Assembly (NCBI GenBank): GCA_028752905.1
Contig: JAQNBH010000004.1
Coordinates: forward strand, 36,877,765-36,941,764
Direction of reading: 5' to 3'
Length of the DNA: 64,000 nt
Origin: Cladorhizidae sp. MBARI D1340-BT2
Taxonomy: Eukaryota > Porifera > Demospongiae > Poecilosclerida > Cladorhizidae
A model generated the notes under the pieces. That model was not told the origin of the DNA. It worked only from the letters and a program-made list of their open reading frames with translations, and made no database searches. Within the stretch, counting starts at the first letter, position 1, and each line of letters begins with the position of its first letter. This document shows, piece by piece, positions 35,341-47,500 of this stretch. The translations under genes and the position numbers were made by a program.

Positions 35341-37450
35341 TGTCCACTCAAACATGTATACATGAGAAACTATGTATGTTATGGCAATAAAGCCTCATTA
35401 ATTTCACATATTGACCAATTATGCACATGTGAGCCACGGGAGTAAGCGATATTTATGACTGACCATTTTCTCTGTCAAACAAGAGCACAACCTCTTTGCC
35501 AGAATCTTTTCATTGCTTTGAGCCTACCTGGCTGGTTTTTTACTTCAATGGCCAGACCTTGCTATGTAGTGTAGCAAATTGACAGGGTTTATAAAATTAA
35601 TGAGAGCGAGAAAAAATAATATTTGTGCCTGAAAAGGAAGCAAAAATAAGTGATATATATTTGATGACATCTTGGAGGTTTTCAACACATACAAACAAAC
35701 AAAACAAACACCATCTAGGGGAGGAAGGCTACAGTGGAATCTGCACACACTGTATGAGAGTGATAGATAGCAGTGCAGTTAGTAGTGAGTCTCCCACAAA
35801 TTTTGTTTTGAGGTTTGAGGTTCTAGTGGTTCATCTACAAGATGCAATATAAGTTTATTCCTAGAAATAGATAATCATTGGGATTAAATATATGTAGATA
35901 TATGGGGTTAAAATGAGCAAAAGAAGATATATCGAATCTACTTTTATTTTTTATGATGGAGGTCAAACCTGTTGACAAAGGTTGCATGAGAGTCTAAGTC
36001 TAAGTACAGCAATCAGAGTTGGTTTTGTAATGGAGAATTTACAACAAAAAAACAATAACAAAATCGCTGAAAGATCTGGATTGTCTAGAATATCCAACTG
36101 CCCTAAAGATACAATAATGAAAAATAATATGGCCCTTAAGAAAATATTGAAGTTCAGCTCAGACTGTCAACAATGGAAGTAAAGAGATGTCTTAGCTATA
36201 TTATTTTTACGGGAAGAAAGTAACCAGTATCCTATCCAATACACTAGGCAATATCCAATAGAGTCAAGTTGCTCTAAATGGGGGGGGTTGGAGAGCATGG
36301 AAATGACTGCAGAGTGTGCATTTCCACATTTCTAACACCCACCACCGATAATTTCACAAACCTGAATTTCCTCCTCCCACCCCTACACAATCTCCAACAC
36401 TGACTGATTCTCAACTCAACATCAAATGTTCACTAGATGGTGTTGAACACCTGCTGTAAAGAGTTTGAGGCAACTCGTTGGAAATACTTCGGAATTATGT
36501 AAGTTAAAAAGCTGCCTACAGAAAGGAACTTGAATCAGTTGGCCAAATAATAGATAAGAAAGCCTGAAAGCTGAGGCTATGATGAGCAGGTATAACAACT
36601 GACAAGCAATAGTTGGAAGAGTACTCTCAACAATTGTTTTCTATAAGATTGAGCCCTGTCCTCAGAACCCACCACATATAATGAAGTAGACAACTGACCC
36701 CTACTTGATGTTTAGCTAGAACACAAATAAAAAAGTAAGTCACAAGAAGACTTTAGAGGAAAAGGGGAAGGGGAAATTTATATCACGGATGAAATATCTC
36801 ACTCAATCTGTATGGAGCCTGATAAATACAGCGCATGCACTAGAGTATCACCCAAACATTTTTAGGTTTTTGTAATATCAATTCTGTAAGACTTGTAGAT
36901 TGCTGACTTCTCATACTACATCACAATACAATAGTTCTGCTGCATAGCAGACAGGAGACATTAGCTATAACACCCCTTGATTGGAGTTAATTTCATTGTT
37001 CAGGTGTCAGAGCAAATATACTACCCAACATTAGAGACCTCCACTTTACTCATGCCACTGATGAACTGCAGAATCTATGTACTATACCAAACTAAGATGT
37101 TAAATTATACATTGACTGCTGTAGGCAACTTTCTAAACACTCAAATAGGCATTTGTCATAGTAGTAACTAATTATTTTGTGTATAATAGGGAGATACTCC
37201 ATATTATTTTTATATCTCCTTACAGAAGAGTGAACCAAGGCAGTTACTGTCCAAGCATATTATATAGAAGGCAACCGGTATTACTACACTCCCACTTAGC
37301 CAGTCTGGTCTAGGGTTATCGTAACTAACTGGCTTCTTTGGTTTTTATACAAAAACATACCAATTGTGTTGCATTTGGGATATATTATCTTACGCTGCTT
37401 TGCTATAACTACCTTCATCCAGTCTCACACACAAGACTTTTTTAACTTAA

Positions 37451-38183
37451 GGGGGGACTATACCTGAAACTGGGGGGGGGGGGGGGGGGGGAAACGTCTG
37501 TTGATTTAGACTGCCCATAACTTTTTTTATAATTACTCTGTCCAAATAATATTAGCCCATATTGTTCCTTGATCTATGTGCTTTCCAATGATATAAAAGA
37601 TTAGTCTATAGGCATATTTTCTCAGAAGATACATGCAGAAATATCAAGACATTCCCCCCAAAATAAACACTTCTGCCCCACCTCACCCATACTTACAAAC
37701 CAAAAGCTGTAAATTGGTCTGTGGTTTGCCTAAGCTAATAGCTGGGCGAGACAAAAATGCAATAACTAAACTGGGGGGGAGTGGAGCATCCTGCCGTATT
37801 AGTGAATACGCGATCTTAACGATAAATCTGCAAAGGTCACCTCTTCTAATCACCAACCCATCAAGTAAAAAAAAAAATTGTCTCCAACATAATTATAATA
37901 GCTTAGGCAAACCACAGACCAATTTACAGCTTTTGGTTTGTAAGTATGGGTGAGGGGGAAGTGTTGGGGCCGAAGTGTTTAGTTTTTTGGAATGCCTTGA
38001 TATTTCTGCATGTATCTTCTGAGAAAATATGCCTATAGACTAATCTTTTATATCGTTGGAAAGCACATAGATCAAGGAACAATATGGGCATAATATTATT
38101 TGGACAGAGTAATTATAAAAAAAGTTATGGGCATGTCTAAATCAACAGACGTTTTCCCCCCCAGTTTCAGGTATAGTCCCCCC
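37451..38183. mobile_element. PIF/Harbinger-type foldback element with precise empty site
   Basis: The unit begins GGGGGGACTATACCTGAAAC and ends GTTTCAGGTATAGTCCCCCC. TAA lies on both sides (37448-37450, 38184-38186). Both right-arm copies show the unfilled site GTTTAACTTAAGAAGTTC (inverse at 45376-45393 and 47046-47063) with a single TAA. A 3-bp TAA/TWA duplication and G-rich ends are typical of PIF/Harbinger. The arms are very long (about 290 bp: 37451-37745 and 37893-38183), leaving a loop of about 150 bp. No protein is encoded. Confidence 0.85.
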
Positions 38184-38949
38184 TAAGAAGTTCATGGTGG
38201 TGTTCATAGTGCAGCACTCTTCAGTAATGTTTAACTTGATTGCAAGTAGAGAGGGTACTGTTCTAAACTTGCTGTTGTAGGTTATCTTGCTTCTCTCTAG
38301 CCTTTATGGCAGCTTCACTGTGCCCCAAACCAAATTTAGCTAAGGTGAAGGGGACTTGGCAGTCAGAGCTTTTTGGTGACTATTACATAAGAAATGTTTT
38401 AGTACATCATTTCTACCTGCATATTTCATTAAAAAACTGCTGCTACAAAACAGAACAAGTGGCACTATCCCCACCTTCATTACCCAAGGAACTGCTGTTC
38501 TTTCTTTCCTGCTTTATAGACAGTGAAGGTCTCATCCTTCCATTTACTTCTTTGTTTGCTTTTTGCTGCAACAGGGTTCAGTACTGCTTTCACACTCTGA
38601 ATCGGACTCCCCCATTCTATGGTTCATGTAGCCTCAAACAATTGCATGGTGCGCATCAAATGAAAACATTCACTATTCTAGTCATGTGTGTCCACATGAT
38701 TACTTTTATTGTTGTGTCAATTGTTATTAATTAGCACCTGGAACTTGATGTTTCAAGAAAGTTTGTCAACCTAACCGGCCCAACATAGAGGACAATGTGA
38801 TAACTGGAATATAAGTGCCGGAAAGTGGGATATAATTGGATTTAATTGCAGTGAGCAGGACAATTTAGCCAAAAGCGGGATAGTTGGATACTCTGTATAG
38901 GTATGCTTAGTAAAGTCTTGGAAAATAGTAGAAGCATGTTCGGTTAACT

Positions 38950-39240
38950 ACAAACTTACCTGACACAGAACAAGCTTGCCTGGAACAGTACAAGATTGCC
39001 TGGTACATATAGTATGCCAGTAAATGTGTAACATACAAGGCAACCTGTACCTACTTGACTACAATCATAATAATCCTACAAGCTTACCTGACACAGAAAA
39101 GCTTACCTGCTACAGTACAAGATTGCCTGGCACATGTAGTATGCCAGTAACTATGTACTATACAAGGCAACCTGTACCTACTTGCCTGGGCCAACTACAA
39201 TCCTTTCAGTATAAGCTTAACTGACACAGAACCTGCTTAC
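38950..39240. repeat. Tandem pair of a 150-bp unit
   Basis: Two copies of a unit with AGCTTACCTGACACAGAA, CAGTACAAGATTGCCTGG, GTAGTATGCCAGTAA and ACAAGGCAACCTGTACCTAC. The right-arm copies (44490-44650, 46160-46320) each have one unit only. Confidence 0.75.
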
Positions 39241-39412
39241 TTAAAAAAATAGATCATAATTGAGAATAAAATATATTGAGCATAAAAAATTCTTCTTGAT
39301 TAAGTGAGTTCTATTTTTTTATTATATTTACATACTTTGCCTATATAGGTCAAACTTGTTGACAAAGGTCACATGAGAGTTGAAATGTACGGACATCAAT
39401 CTGAATAGGTTT

Positions 39413-40470
39413 ACAGGGTTGTATACAGAAATTTTGCCAAGGGGGGGCGAACTTGAGATATGGAAAAATAAGGGGGGGCGGAGAGCCTGGATGGTGCGGA
39501 AAGGGGACGTGCACCCTGGGCTTCCGCGTGGAGTACGAAAGTGTTTTACCCACAGGTATTTTTGCAGTACTAACTGTATATATAGCTGCTACTTATGATG
39601 GCATGCACTTTTTCTAAAATCTTTAGTACAACATTCCATCTTAAATATTTGCTGAAGTTGCATGCTACGGCAATCAGCATATATAGATTAGATATAGTCA
39701 CTTGTCACTCGTATAATGGAGGTGGGCTTTTGTGAAATCGAATTATGTTGCATTCCATGCATTTTCTTACAAAATCATGGACAACAGGTTTCATACACAA
39801 TTTTTCTCTAGTTCTCTAGGGGGGGGGGGGGGGGGGGGGGTGGAAATGGTTGGTCACTTGGTGCCCTAATTTTTGTTAATATTTTCTTAACATGTTCATA
39901 AGTCGTAAAAGGGGGGTCTGGGGGGAAGATCCCCCCATATTTTTTTTTGCTTTTACAATGTCTGAGGATAGCTATTTTGACTGACTACCAATGGCATTAT
40001 GCTATACCGAACTATGGCTAGACTGTATATATTTCTCATGATATTGTAGCTGCTTGGAAAAAGGAGAGCATGTGTCATGACACGATGACATCACACACCA
40101 CCACGTGCTCTCCTTTGTAGGTTTGTCACTTCTTTTGTTTCTCCTTCTTTCCCACTCCCTCTCTCTCAGTATATTTAACTCAGTCCATTATGTCATGGTC
40201 TTCAAGTCTAATCTTAGACATGATGTCATCACACGCCACCACGTGTTCTCCTTTGTAGGTTTGTCACTTCTTCAGTTCCCTCCTTCTTTCCCACTCTCTC
40301 TCAGTATTTTTAACTCAGTCCATTATGTCATGGTCTTAAAGTCATCACACACCACCACGTGTTCTCCTTTGTAGGTTTGTCACTTCTTCAGTTCCCTCCT
40401 TCTTTCCCACTCTCTCTCAGTATTTTTAACTCAGTCCATTATGTCATGGTCTTAAAGTCTCTATAAAAGA
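39413..40470. repeat. Left-arm-only insertion with G-runs and a 115-130-bp tandem repeat
   Basis: It is absent from both right-arm copies. The first part has several G8-G22 runs (39440, 39470, 39820-39840). From about 40085 a unit with CACCACGTGTTCTCCTTTGT, AGGTTTGTCACTTCTTCAG and ACTCAGTCCATTATGTCATG repeats three times and runs into the assembly gap. The repeat number is therefore unknown. Confidence 0.75.
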
Positions 40471-40471
40471 A

Positions 40472-40571
40472 NNNNNNNNNNNNNNNNNNNNNNNNNNNNN
40501 NNNNNNNNNNNNNNNNNNNNNNNNNNNNNNNNNNNNNNNNNNNNNNNNNNNNNNNNNNNNNNNNNNNNNNN
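40472..40571. other. Assembly gap (100 N)
   Basis: Exactly 100 unknown bases, the conventional size for a gap of unknown length, lying at the end of the tandem repeat. Sequence after it matches the right arm again. Confidence 0.99.
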
Positions 40572-40800
40572 TTCTGCTCAGTCTATCAACAATGAAAGTC
40601 AAGAATTGTGTTGTGTACTAACAAACTCAACTTTATATAAGGGGGATGAACTGATAAATCTCCCTAGCAAATATAGTATGTTATTGGAGTTGTTTTCAGC
40701 AGAGAGTGGTAGGCTTAGAAATGACCCAAGAAAGTTTGGCTGGCAAATATCAACTTGTGTTCCTCCCACTCTCATGTATCATAACTCTCAAACACTGATT

Positions 40801-40985
40801 GCCCCCCCCCCCCCCCCCCCCCCCCACCTCTTCCTCTCCTTCTATAAAATCCTGAAAGAAACACAGTTATATACATACTAGATGGTGAGAGTTATTACAT
40901 ACACGAGTTATACACACACTAGATGGTGAGAGTTATAAACACACGAGTTATACACACACTAGATGGTGAGTTTATAAACACACTG
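40801..40985. repeat. Poly-C run and 41-bp tandem repeat
   Basis: About 23 consecutive C at 40802-40825. Then come three units with ACTAGATGGTGAGAGTTAT and ACACGAGTTATACACAC (40876-40985). This marks the inner edge of the left arm. Confidence 0.75.
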
Positions 40986-41509
40986 GTCTTATTCTGTAGT
41001 GTGTAGAAAGATAAACAATTGAAGTACATCTCTTCTTTCTTCTCCAGTTCTGTAGCAGTTTCCTGCTAACTTCTCTCCCCTCTCTTTTACTCTGGTGTTC
41101 CCAGAAGTCTTAGAAAATACCTGGTGAAGGTTGTGCACACACTTACTGATGATAGACCTGCTGGCATAAAATAAGAATATATTTTTTACTTTGCCATACA
41201 CATGCTTTGCCATACACATGCTTGGATAAATCCGACATAGCTTCAGGGGTGCAACTATTTGAAAAAGGGACTAATCCTTAGGAAATGTGGTGGGGGAGGG
41301 TAGGCGAGGAAGGAACAAACATTGTGAAGAATAACTCACTCAATAATAGACCCGCTGTTTCACATGCAAATGGGTGATGTTGGTGCAGCCATTGAGAAAG
41401 TCCTAGGACGGTGACACCAGATAAGAATTCCCGTTACCTACATAAGAGCTGTGAGAGATAAACAAAACATTTACTGTGAGCTCACTACAGAAGTCAGAAG
41501 TGGTATGAT

Positions 41510-42110
41510 AGGGTATCAAATGTTTCACATAAAATATCAACCCTTTACCAAACAATCGCAATGAACAAAGTACCTTTACCAAACAAAATAATTACCCATT
41601 ACCAAGAAAACCATTAAACTTTACCCTTGAGCTTTACCCTTGAGCTCACACTAAAGGCTAACCCTTTACCTAAAACTTCCAAAAATACTGACACTTCAAC
41701 ACCAAAATATCTAAGCCTTCCCAAACAGTCTTGATCCAAGTAATGGTCCCATATCCAACAAAGTGACCACAACCTTATCAGCAAGTGAAAAACACTTTAC
41801 CAAACACTTCAAACTACAAACTGCCTAAATAGAGAACCTTTACATGAATGCACATACTGACTGATAGTAACCCTGATGACCCTTAACCAAAGGAATCCAA
41901 TATATGACCCTTTACCAAGAGGTCACAAAATTTTGACCCTTCAGCATATACATAATTGTACGCCCTCTAAGAACTAAAACCTTACTCACATTATCACACA
42001 GAGTATTTACACTTTACCATACAGGTCTCATAAAATATCTTACCCTTTACCCATCCCTTACAATTTTTTTTAATAAACAATCATGTTGACCCTTTACCAA
42101 TCATATCACA
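41510..42110. repeat. ACCCTTTACCAAA minisatellite
   Basis: Degenerate units of about 35-45 bp of the type ACCCTTTACCAAACAATCACA, about 15 copies. It is the inverse of the array at 27590-27960, but at a position that is not mirror-symmetric in the duplication. Confidence 0.75.
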
Positions 42111-42564
42111 CAGAACAACATTGATTGATTGGAGTTTTGTTGTTCAGGTATATATCTTCAAAGAGCAAAAATACTACCCAACATTTATTAGATACTTCTT
42201 CTTTACTTATGCCACTGACACCACTGACACCTGTAGAATCTATGAACTGTACCCAACTAAGATGTGAAATTTCTTAGGTGTCATAACTGATAACATTATT
42301 CATACGCATGTTTGGTTTTATTCTATTTCCTGTTTCCTGTTAATTTTATAGACTTATCATTTGATGGCTTGATATTCGGTTATTCAGTTGTTCTATTACT
42401 GCAAGTGGCAATAGTTTTCTACTTATATATAGTAGTTTATATATAGTAGTTCTAGTAGGCAGTTGTTGGCTACCAGTCTAACTGACTGTGACTGTAACTT
42501 ACAAGAGCATGCATCTAAGGTTACCACACTTCTGGCAATGAAGATAATGCATCCAGCTAGGACT

Positions 42565-42696
42565 ACTTACAGCAAAATTAAGCCTTTCAACCTGACCTTG
42601 GACTAGAACATATACGATTGAGGAGTGGACAAAGAAACAAGGACACAGAGAGAGAAGCCCCTTCCTACTCAACCTTGGACTGGTTAGGTCTGCCAT
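42565..42696 (-). CDS. Possible first coding exon of an unknown gene
   Basis: On the minus strand, AAGATGGCAGACC gives a good start context. It opens a frame, MADLTSPRLSRKGLLSL, to a GTAAGTAG donor at about 42560. A second GGTAAGTG donor-like word lies upstream, near 42795-42800, and could end a non-coding exon. A CACGTG E-box is at 42819-42824. The encoded residues match no domain I recognise and no downstream exon was found, so this may be chance. Confidence 0.2.
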
Positions 42697-43013
42697 CTTC
42701 GAAACAGCTCAACAAAACTCCCAAAACATCGACCAGCAACTCAAATTAGAAAACAAACAGCGAACGAACAGCAAACAGCGCCTTCGTCTTCACTTACCGT
42801 GAATTTATTTGAAAATTCACGTGACCCCCATAGCAGATTTTTACAAGCTCGTGGCAAAAAGAAATTTTGAAATTGGAGGTGAGTTACAATTTTCTGAAAA
42901 ATTGGTCAGTTATGCTGGCAAGCACTAGCAATACCGAGAAATTAGTGAGATGAAATTAGTGAGATGCTACGAGAGGATTTTACACTGGAGGGAGGGCTTG
43001 GTGAAATAATAAC

Positions 43014-43672
43014 ATTCTCAATAATAAACTTGAAATTGTATTATCTCGATGTTTGGACGAGATGCTCTAGCCTTCATCAGGAATATCCTTAATTTTTTGG
43101 GTAATAAGTAACTAAGATATAGACTTCTTTACCAGTTGAGTGTAGAAAGTTTGTGCAGTTGTGCTTAGTTTGCTATTCTGAAAAGCCACAGATCAAATTT
43201 GCACCACTCAAGCCAGTATTGTTGTAAGATTTATGAGTCGGTGCAAGTATATGAATTCTTACTACATAGCAAGGTCTCCTCATTAATTACAATATTTGCC
43301 ACATATTAATTTAATTCACTTGAGAAAGCCCATGCTCCACATGTGGAACAATGAACTCTGTTCAGTTTTCTTCACATAAATTTATACGGATGACTTGTCC
43401 AAATTCCATGTCTTGTTTCTACAAAAATCTGCTACAGAAGTAGGCCTTAATCCACAGAACAAACTCTTTACCTTCCCAGGAATACCTCGAATCTTACGTT
43501 CAAATTTGTGAATGAAGTTTCACATAAAAGAAATGCACTGGTGAGGTAACAATATTTAACAACAATAATAAATAATAATAATAAGGCATTGCCTTCACCA
43601 TGTGTGTGAAGTTGATTATTGAGAAGATTCTTAAAATGTTATTATGTATACTGAGAGTTCATTGAGAGTATA
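43014..43672. repeat. TTCGACTAG foldback repeat family, larger copy
   Basis: Left end: AACATTCTCAATAATAAACT and GATGTTTGGACGAGATGCTC. Right end: GAAGTTGATTATTGAGAAGA, then TTATGTATACTGAGAGTTC. The inside shows no recognised coding sequence. Confidence 0.6.
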
Positions 43673-43688
43673 TTTTTATAGACTATAT

Positions 43689-43689
43689 A

Positions 43690-43746
<57 letters not shown>

Positions 43747-43785
43747 ATAAAGATGATGATGATGATGAAGATGATGATGATATAT
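43689..43785. repeat. GAT trinucleotide microsatellite
   Basis: ATGATGATG tract of about 60 bp, then GATGAAGATGAT. Poly-Asp and poly-His frames are artefacts. Confidence 0.95.
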
Positions 43786-44169
43786 TAAATTATAACAACT
43801 TAGGAGGGAAAAATAAATCACACACCACACAGGTCAGGCCTAGGTCTTTGTAACATTCATGGTACTTATGTTTCCAGGGCAACTATAATGTTTATATATG
43901 AAGACTCAAGGAGAGCTGAAACAAAAGGTATCAGTGGGATACAGACTAGATTCAATGCATGCCTTCTAGGCAATCTGTTTTAGAAGTTATGCTACATGAG
44001 GGTGGTGGGGGAATACAAGTTGATACTTGCCAGTTAAACTACCTTTGTCATTTCTAAGCCCACCACTCTCTGCTGAAAACAACTCTGATTACATAATATA
44101 TTTACTAGGGATTGTTCAGTTCATTCCCCTTATATAAAGTTGGTACACAACACAATTCTTGACTTTCAT

Positions 44170-47100
44170 TGTTGATAGACTGAGCAGAACTAAAGTGTTT
44201 TCATAAGGGCCCTTGTTTTCCATTCATGTTTCATTTGGGCACACTGTTACTTTCTGCAATATCCTAGAACAACCTGTTTTTGTTGTTTTTGGATAACATC
44301 TCTATGACTAAACCAATTCTGATTGATGTCCATACATTTAAACTCTCATGTGGTGACCTTTGTCAACAAGGTTTGACCTACATAGGCAAAGTATTAACCT
44401 ATGTAAATATAATAGAAAAAAATAACAAGAATTTTTTATGCTCATTTTATATGCACATATTTTAATTTCAATTATGATCTATTTTCAAAGTAAGCTGGTT
44501 CTGTATCAGGTAGCTTATACTGAAAGGATTGTAGTTGGCCTAGGGAAGTAGGTACATGTTGCCTTGTATAGTACATAGTTACTGGCATACTACATGTACC
44601 AGGCAATCTTGTACTGTAGCAGGCAAGCACATTCTGTGTCAGATAAGCTTGTAGTGAACCGAACAAGCTTCTCTCCTTTCCAAGACTTTACTAAGCATAT
44701 ATACCTATACAGAGTATCCAACTATCCCACTTTTGGCAAAATTGTCCTACTCACATCCTCTCACGGCAATTATATCCCACTTTCCAGCACTTCTATCCTA
44801 ATCAACAGGAGTTATCACATTCTCTACTATGTGGGGCAGCTTAAATTTACAAACTTTATTGAAACCTCAAGTTCCGGCTGCTAGTTAATAACAACAATAA
44901 AAGTAATCATGTGCACACACTTGACTAGACTAGTGAATGTTTTCATGTGATGCTCACTATGCAATTGTTTGTGGCCATGGAATGGGGGAGTCCGATTCAG
45001 AGTATGAAAGCAGTACTGACCCTGTTGCAGCAAAATGTAAAACCAAACAAACAGAGTGAATGGAAGGATCCATAAAGCAGGAAAGAAATAACTTATTAGG
45101 TAATGAAAGTGGGATAGTGCCACTTACAGCAGTTTTCGTGTGAAATATGGAGGTAGAAATTAGTACTAAAACATTTCTAGTCACCTAAAAGCTCTGACTG
45201 CCAAGTCCACTTCCACTACCTTATCTAAATTTGGTTTGGAACACAGTAAAGCTGCCATAAAGGCTAGAGAGAAGCAAGATAACCTACAACAGCAAGTTCA
45301 GAACAGTAGCCTCTCTAATTGCAATCAAGTTAAACATTACTGAAGAGTGCTGCAACTACAAACACCACCATGAACTTCTTAAGTTAAACAAATCTTGTGT
45401 GAGACTGGACAATGAAGATGAAGGTAGTTATATAGCAAAGCAGCGTAAGATAATATATCCCAAATGCAACACAATTGGTTTGTTTTTGTATAACAACCAA
45501 AGAAGCCAGTTAGTTACGATAACCCTAGACCTGACTAGCTAAGTGGGAGGGTAGTAATACTGGTTGCCTTCTATGCATTCTTAGCTTGGACAGTTACTGA
45601 CTTGGTTCACTCGTCTGTAAGGAGATACAAAAATAACATGGAGTATCTCACTATAATATATATTTTACAGGAGTTACTACTATGACAAATCCCTATTTGA
45701 GTTTTTAGAAAGTTGGTCAGTCTGCCTACAGCAGTCAATGTATAATTTAACATCTTAGTTTGGTACAGTACATAGATTCTGCAGTTCATCAGTGGCATGA
45801 GTAAAGTAGAGGTATCAAAATAGTATTATTGTTGATATGTTGAGCAGAACTAAAGTGTTTTCATAAGGGCCCTTGTTTTCCAATTATGTTTCATTTGGGC
45901 ACACTTTACTTTCTGCAATATCCTAGAACAACCCAGATACACCTAACTGTTTTTGCTATTTTTGGATAACATCTCTATGACTAATCCAATTCTGATTGAT
46001 GTCCGTACATTTAAACTCTCATGTGACCTTTGTCAACAAGGTTTGACCTACATAGGCAAAGTATTAACCTATGAAAATATAATAGAAAAAAATAGATCCC
46101 AACAAGAATTTTTTATGCTCATTTTATATGAAATTCAAAAAAAAACTATCTTCAAAGTAAGCTGGTTCTGTATCAGGTAAGCTTATACTGAAAGGATTGT
46201 AGTTGGCCTAGGGAAGTAGGTACATGTTGCCTTGTATAGTACATAGTTACTGGCATACTACATGTACCAGGCAATCTCTTGTACTGTAGCAGGCAAGCAC
46301 GTTCTGGGTCAGATTAACTTGTAGTGAACCGAACAAGCTTATCTCCTTTCCAAGACTTTACTAATCATATATACCTATACAGAGTATCCAACTATCCCAC
46401 TTTTGGCAAAATTGTCCTACTCACATCCTCTCACGGCAATTATATCCCACTTTCCAGCACTTCTATCCTAATCAACAGGAGTTATCACATTCTCTACTAT
46501 GTGGGGCAGCTTAAATTTACAAACTTTATTGAAACCTCAAGTTCCAGCTGCTAGTTAATAACAATTGACTCAACAATAAAAGTAATCATGTGCACACACT
46601 TGACTAGACAGTGAATGTTTTCATGTGATGCTCACTATGCAATTGTTTGTAGCTTCTTTGAACCATGGAATGGGGGGGGGGGGCGATTCAGAGAATGAAA
46701 GCAGTACTGATCCTGTTGCAGCAAAATGTAATAACAAACAAACAAAGTGAATGGAAGGATCCATAAAGCAGGAAAGAAATAACAGCATTCCTTATAGGTA
46801 ATGAAGGTGGGAATAGTGCCACGTTTTTGTGTGAAATGTGGAGGTAGAAATTAGTACTAGTCACCTAAAAGCTCTGACTGCCAAGTCCACTTCCACTACC
46901 TTAGCTAAATTTGGTTTAGGACACTGAAGCAGCCATAAAGGCTGAGAGAAGCAAGATAACCTGCGACAGCTAGTTCAGAACAGTAGCCTCTCTACTTGCA
47001 ATCAAGTTAAACATTACTGAAGAGTGCTGCAACTATGAACACCACCATGAACTTCTTAAGTTAAACAAATCTTGTCTGAGACTGTACAATGAAGATCAAG

Positions 47101-47500
47101 GTAGTTATAGCAAAGCAGTATAAGATTATATGTCCCAAATACAACACAATTGGTATGTATTTATATAAAAACCAAAGAAGCCAGTTTGCTAAGATAACCA
47201 TAGACCAGATTGGCTAAGTGGGAGTGTAGTAATACTGATTGCCTTCTATGCATTCTCAGCTTGAACAGTCACTGCCTTGGTTCACTAATCTGTAAGGAGA
47301 TATAAAAATAATATAGAGTACATCACTGTAATATATATTATACAGTAGTTACTACTAGGAGAAATCCTTGTGTTTAGAAAGTTGGTCAGTCTGCCTAAAG
47401 CAGTCAATGTATAATTTAACATCTTAGTTTGGTACAGTACATCGATTCTACAGTTCATCAGTGGCATGAGTAAAGTGGAGGACTCTAATGTTGGGTAGTA
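44170..47500 (-). repeat. Right-arm tandem duplication (two 1.66-kb units)
   Basis: Unit A (44170-45833) and unit B (45834-47500) run in the same orientation. Both start near GAGCAGAACTAAAGTGTTTT and CATAAGGGCCCTTGTTTTCC. Both contain ACAAGGTTTGACCTACATAG, ATTATATCCCACTTTCCAGC and CATGAACTTCTTAAGTTAAA. A partial third start lies at 48310-48560. The left arm has one unit. Small open frames shared by A and B reflect recent copying. Confidence 0.85.

Larger units (their letters stand above)
25845..40800 (+). repeat. Left arm of giant inverted duplication
   Basis: This stretch reappears in reverse complement at 43985-52487. Matching anchors (left with right): 25845-26190 with 52140-52487; 26646-27000 with 51395-52060; 28936-31715 with 48600-51390; 35900-37446 with 47040-48590; 38184-39412 with 45950-47060 and again 44280-45380; 40572-40800 with 43985-44190. 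Left-only segments are about 26236-26645, 27005-28935, 31720-35900 (with the intact receptor gene), 37451-38183 and 39413-40570. In the sampled stretch 30104-30360 the arms differ at roughly one base in twenty. Confidence 0.9.
40986..43984. other. Central spacer of the inverted duplication
   Basis: Single-copy sequence between the two arms. It holds a minisatellite (41510-42110), a possible first exon (42565-42696, minus) and a TTCGACTAG-family repeat (43014-43672) ending in a GAT array. No intact gene recognised. Confidence 0.5.

Noticed and set aside
44280..46554. Repeated small frames (44280, 44594, 45953, 46324) that look like conserved proteins
   Set aside because: Their similarity comes from the tandem duplication. 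They have no domain, no consistent start and no counterpart intact in the left arm.
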